Positions 4,810 through 5,661 of a stretch of 5,661 nt of DNA are shown here, in pieces. Origin of the DNA: Spirochaetes bacterium RIFOXYC1_FULL_54_7 (GTDB lineage: Bacteria; Spirochaetota; Spirochaetia; Treponematales; UBA12059); assembly GCA_001830645.1 (NCBI GenBank), contig MIBM01000329.1, positions 1 through 5,661 on the forward strand. The letters run 5' to 3'. The notes under the pieces are model-generated. The model made no database searches and was not told the DNA's origin. It saw only the letters and a program-made list of their open reading frames with translations. Made by a program: the position numbers and the translations under genes. Within the stretch, counting starts at the first letter, position 1, and the number at the start of each line of letters is the position of its first letter.

Positions 4810-5661
4810 ATGGAAAGATACCAGTACAGGCCGGGGAAAAAGGACAGAGGGCTATTGCTGGCAATCGGGCTGTATGCCCTGCCGGCATTGATTCTGGCTT
4901 TCATATTCCAGCTCCTGCCGATCTACAAGGCACTGGAGTACAGCTTCTTCAAGATCAACCTCATGTCCGGCTCCAGAATCTTCGTGGGATTGCGTAATTA
5001 TGTAGCCGCATTTTCCGACGAGCGCTTTCTTGGCTCTCTCGCCACGACTTTCAGGTATTTCATCATGAGGGTTCCCCTGCAGATGGCCATTGGCTTCCTG
5101 CTGGCCTTGCTCATCTACAAACCGAGGCGATGGACCATCCCGATGCGGACTGTGATACTGCTGCCGGTGGTAACTTCCATGGTGGCAGCCACGGCAATAC
5201 TTGGCTTGATGATGCATCCATCCAATGGCCTGTTCAATGCACTGCTGCAGGTTATCGGCCTTCCTCCCCAAGGCTTTCTTACCGATCCGGGCCAGGCTCT
5301 ATGGTCCATTGTATTCATCACTGTGTGGAAGAATGTAGGTCTTACCATGTTGTTCTTCCTTGCCGGCCTCCTGGCCATACCGCCGAGCCTTTATGAAGCG
5401 GCCGTGATGGATGGTGCCTCCGCTGTCCAGAAGCATCTGTTTGTCACTGTGCCACTCCTCAGGAAGACCTTTGCCTTCGTGGCAATGACCACCACCATCC
5501 GCGCTTTCCAGGTGTTTGGTCCCATACTGATGACAACCGCCGGGGGGCCGCGGGATGCCACCAGGGTGGTCGTTATGGACATCTACGACAATGCCTTTGT
5601 GTACAACCAGATGGGCTATGCCTCCGCGCTGTCTGTCATTCTGGCCCTGGTGCTGATCGTA
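4810..5661 (+). CDS. ABC sugar-transport permease, MalF/UgpA type (3' end off window)
   Basis: The 284 codons seen begin MERYQYRPGKKDRGLLLAIG and stay open to the right edge. Relatives are 290-310 residues, so only a short C-terminal piece is missing. It is an inner-membrane subunit of a binding-protein-dependent importer. Hydrophobic segments lie at about 15-37 (with the typical LPALILAFIFQLLPIYKAL), 83-103, 113-135, 163-190, 222-243 and from 270. The cytoplasmic EAA loop that contacts the ATPase is clear: E196-A-A-V-M-D-G-A203 then FVTVPLL, matching EAAxxDGAxxxxxFxxIxLP. 'GLRNYVAAF' and 'TTAGGPRDAT' are also typical of the MalF-like first permease. It follows the SBP by 73 bp. A MalG-type partner would be expected next. 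No ATPase is seen, as is common when a shared MsmX/UgpC-type ATPase serves several importers. Confidence 0.93.
   Translation, partial: MERYQYRPGKKDRGLLLAIGLYALPALILAFIFQLLPIYKALEYSFFKINLMSGSRIFVGLRNYVAAFSDERFLGSLATTFRYFIMRVPLQMAIGFLLALLIYKPRRWTIPMRTVILLPVVTSMVAATAILGLMMHPSNGLFNALLQVIGLPPQGFLTDPGQALWSIVFITVWKNVGLTMLFFLAGLLAIPPSLYEAAVMDGASAVQKHLFVTVPLLRKTFAFVAMTTTIRAFQVFGPILMTTAGGPRDATRVVVMDIYDNAFVYNQMGYASALSVILALVLIV

Noticed and set aside
4452..4904. Antisense open frame (150 codons) spanning the SBP 3' end and permease start
   Set aside because: It is a shadow of the two plus-strand genes, with no ribosome binding site or homology that I can see.
4852..5271. Antisense open frame (139 codons) opposite the permease
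   Set aside because: The composition is rich in His, Gln and Arg with no domain. The plus strand encodes a clear permease with an EAA motif.

Overview
The window reads as bacterial chromosomal or metagenomic DNA of moderately high GC. Its core is a carbohydrate-uptake operon on the plus strand that runs off the right edge. The solute-binding protein has a signal peptide running into a 'FGTGQQEG'-type N-terminus, a style I associate with Spirochaetes (Treponema/Sphaerochaeta relatives). That taxonomic guess is inference only.

Layout: (a) 1 to about 378, minus strand: an internal piece of a LepA/EF-4-like translational GTPase, starting at the G4 (xKxD) region and running off the left edge. (b) About 362-460, plus strand: the last 30-odd codons of an M19 (membrane/renal dipeptidase family) gene. 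The two fragments meet head-on at about 358-381, and neither continues across. This is either a rearrangement scar or a chimeric contig join. (c) 481-1080, minus strand: a complete zinc-dependent cytidine/guanine-deaminase-fold protein of uncertain substrate. (d) 1081-1267: a divergent intergenic region with an 8+8 bp inverted repeat and two short palindromes. (e) 1268-1987, plus: a Crp/Fnr-family regulator. (f) 1971-3371, plus: a type I (S1) sulfatase with a CSPAR maturation motif and no signal peptide. (g) 3384-4736, plus: an ABC solute-binding protein of the family-1 (CUT1 sugar) type. (h) 4810 to the right edge, plus: a MalF/UgpA-type permease, 3' end missing.

Genes e-h form one presumptive operon. 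The regulator and sulfatase overlap by 17 nt. Strong RNA-type hairpins without U-tracts sit in the sulfatase/SBP and SBP/permease junctions, so the SBP cistron is bracketed by stem-loops, each directly followed by a Shine-Dalgarno. The simplest model is that a sulfated sugar or small sulfated glycan is bound in the periplasm, imported intact by the ABC transporter, and desulfated in the cytoplasm. Expression would be controlled by a Crp/Fnr-type protein that appears not to be a cAMP sensor. A second (MalG-type) permease and further catabolic enzymes would be expected beyond the right edge. No rRNA, tRNA, CRISPR array, insertion sequence or transposase was seen.
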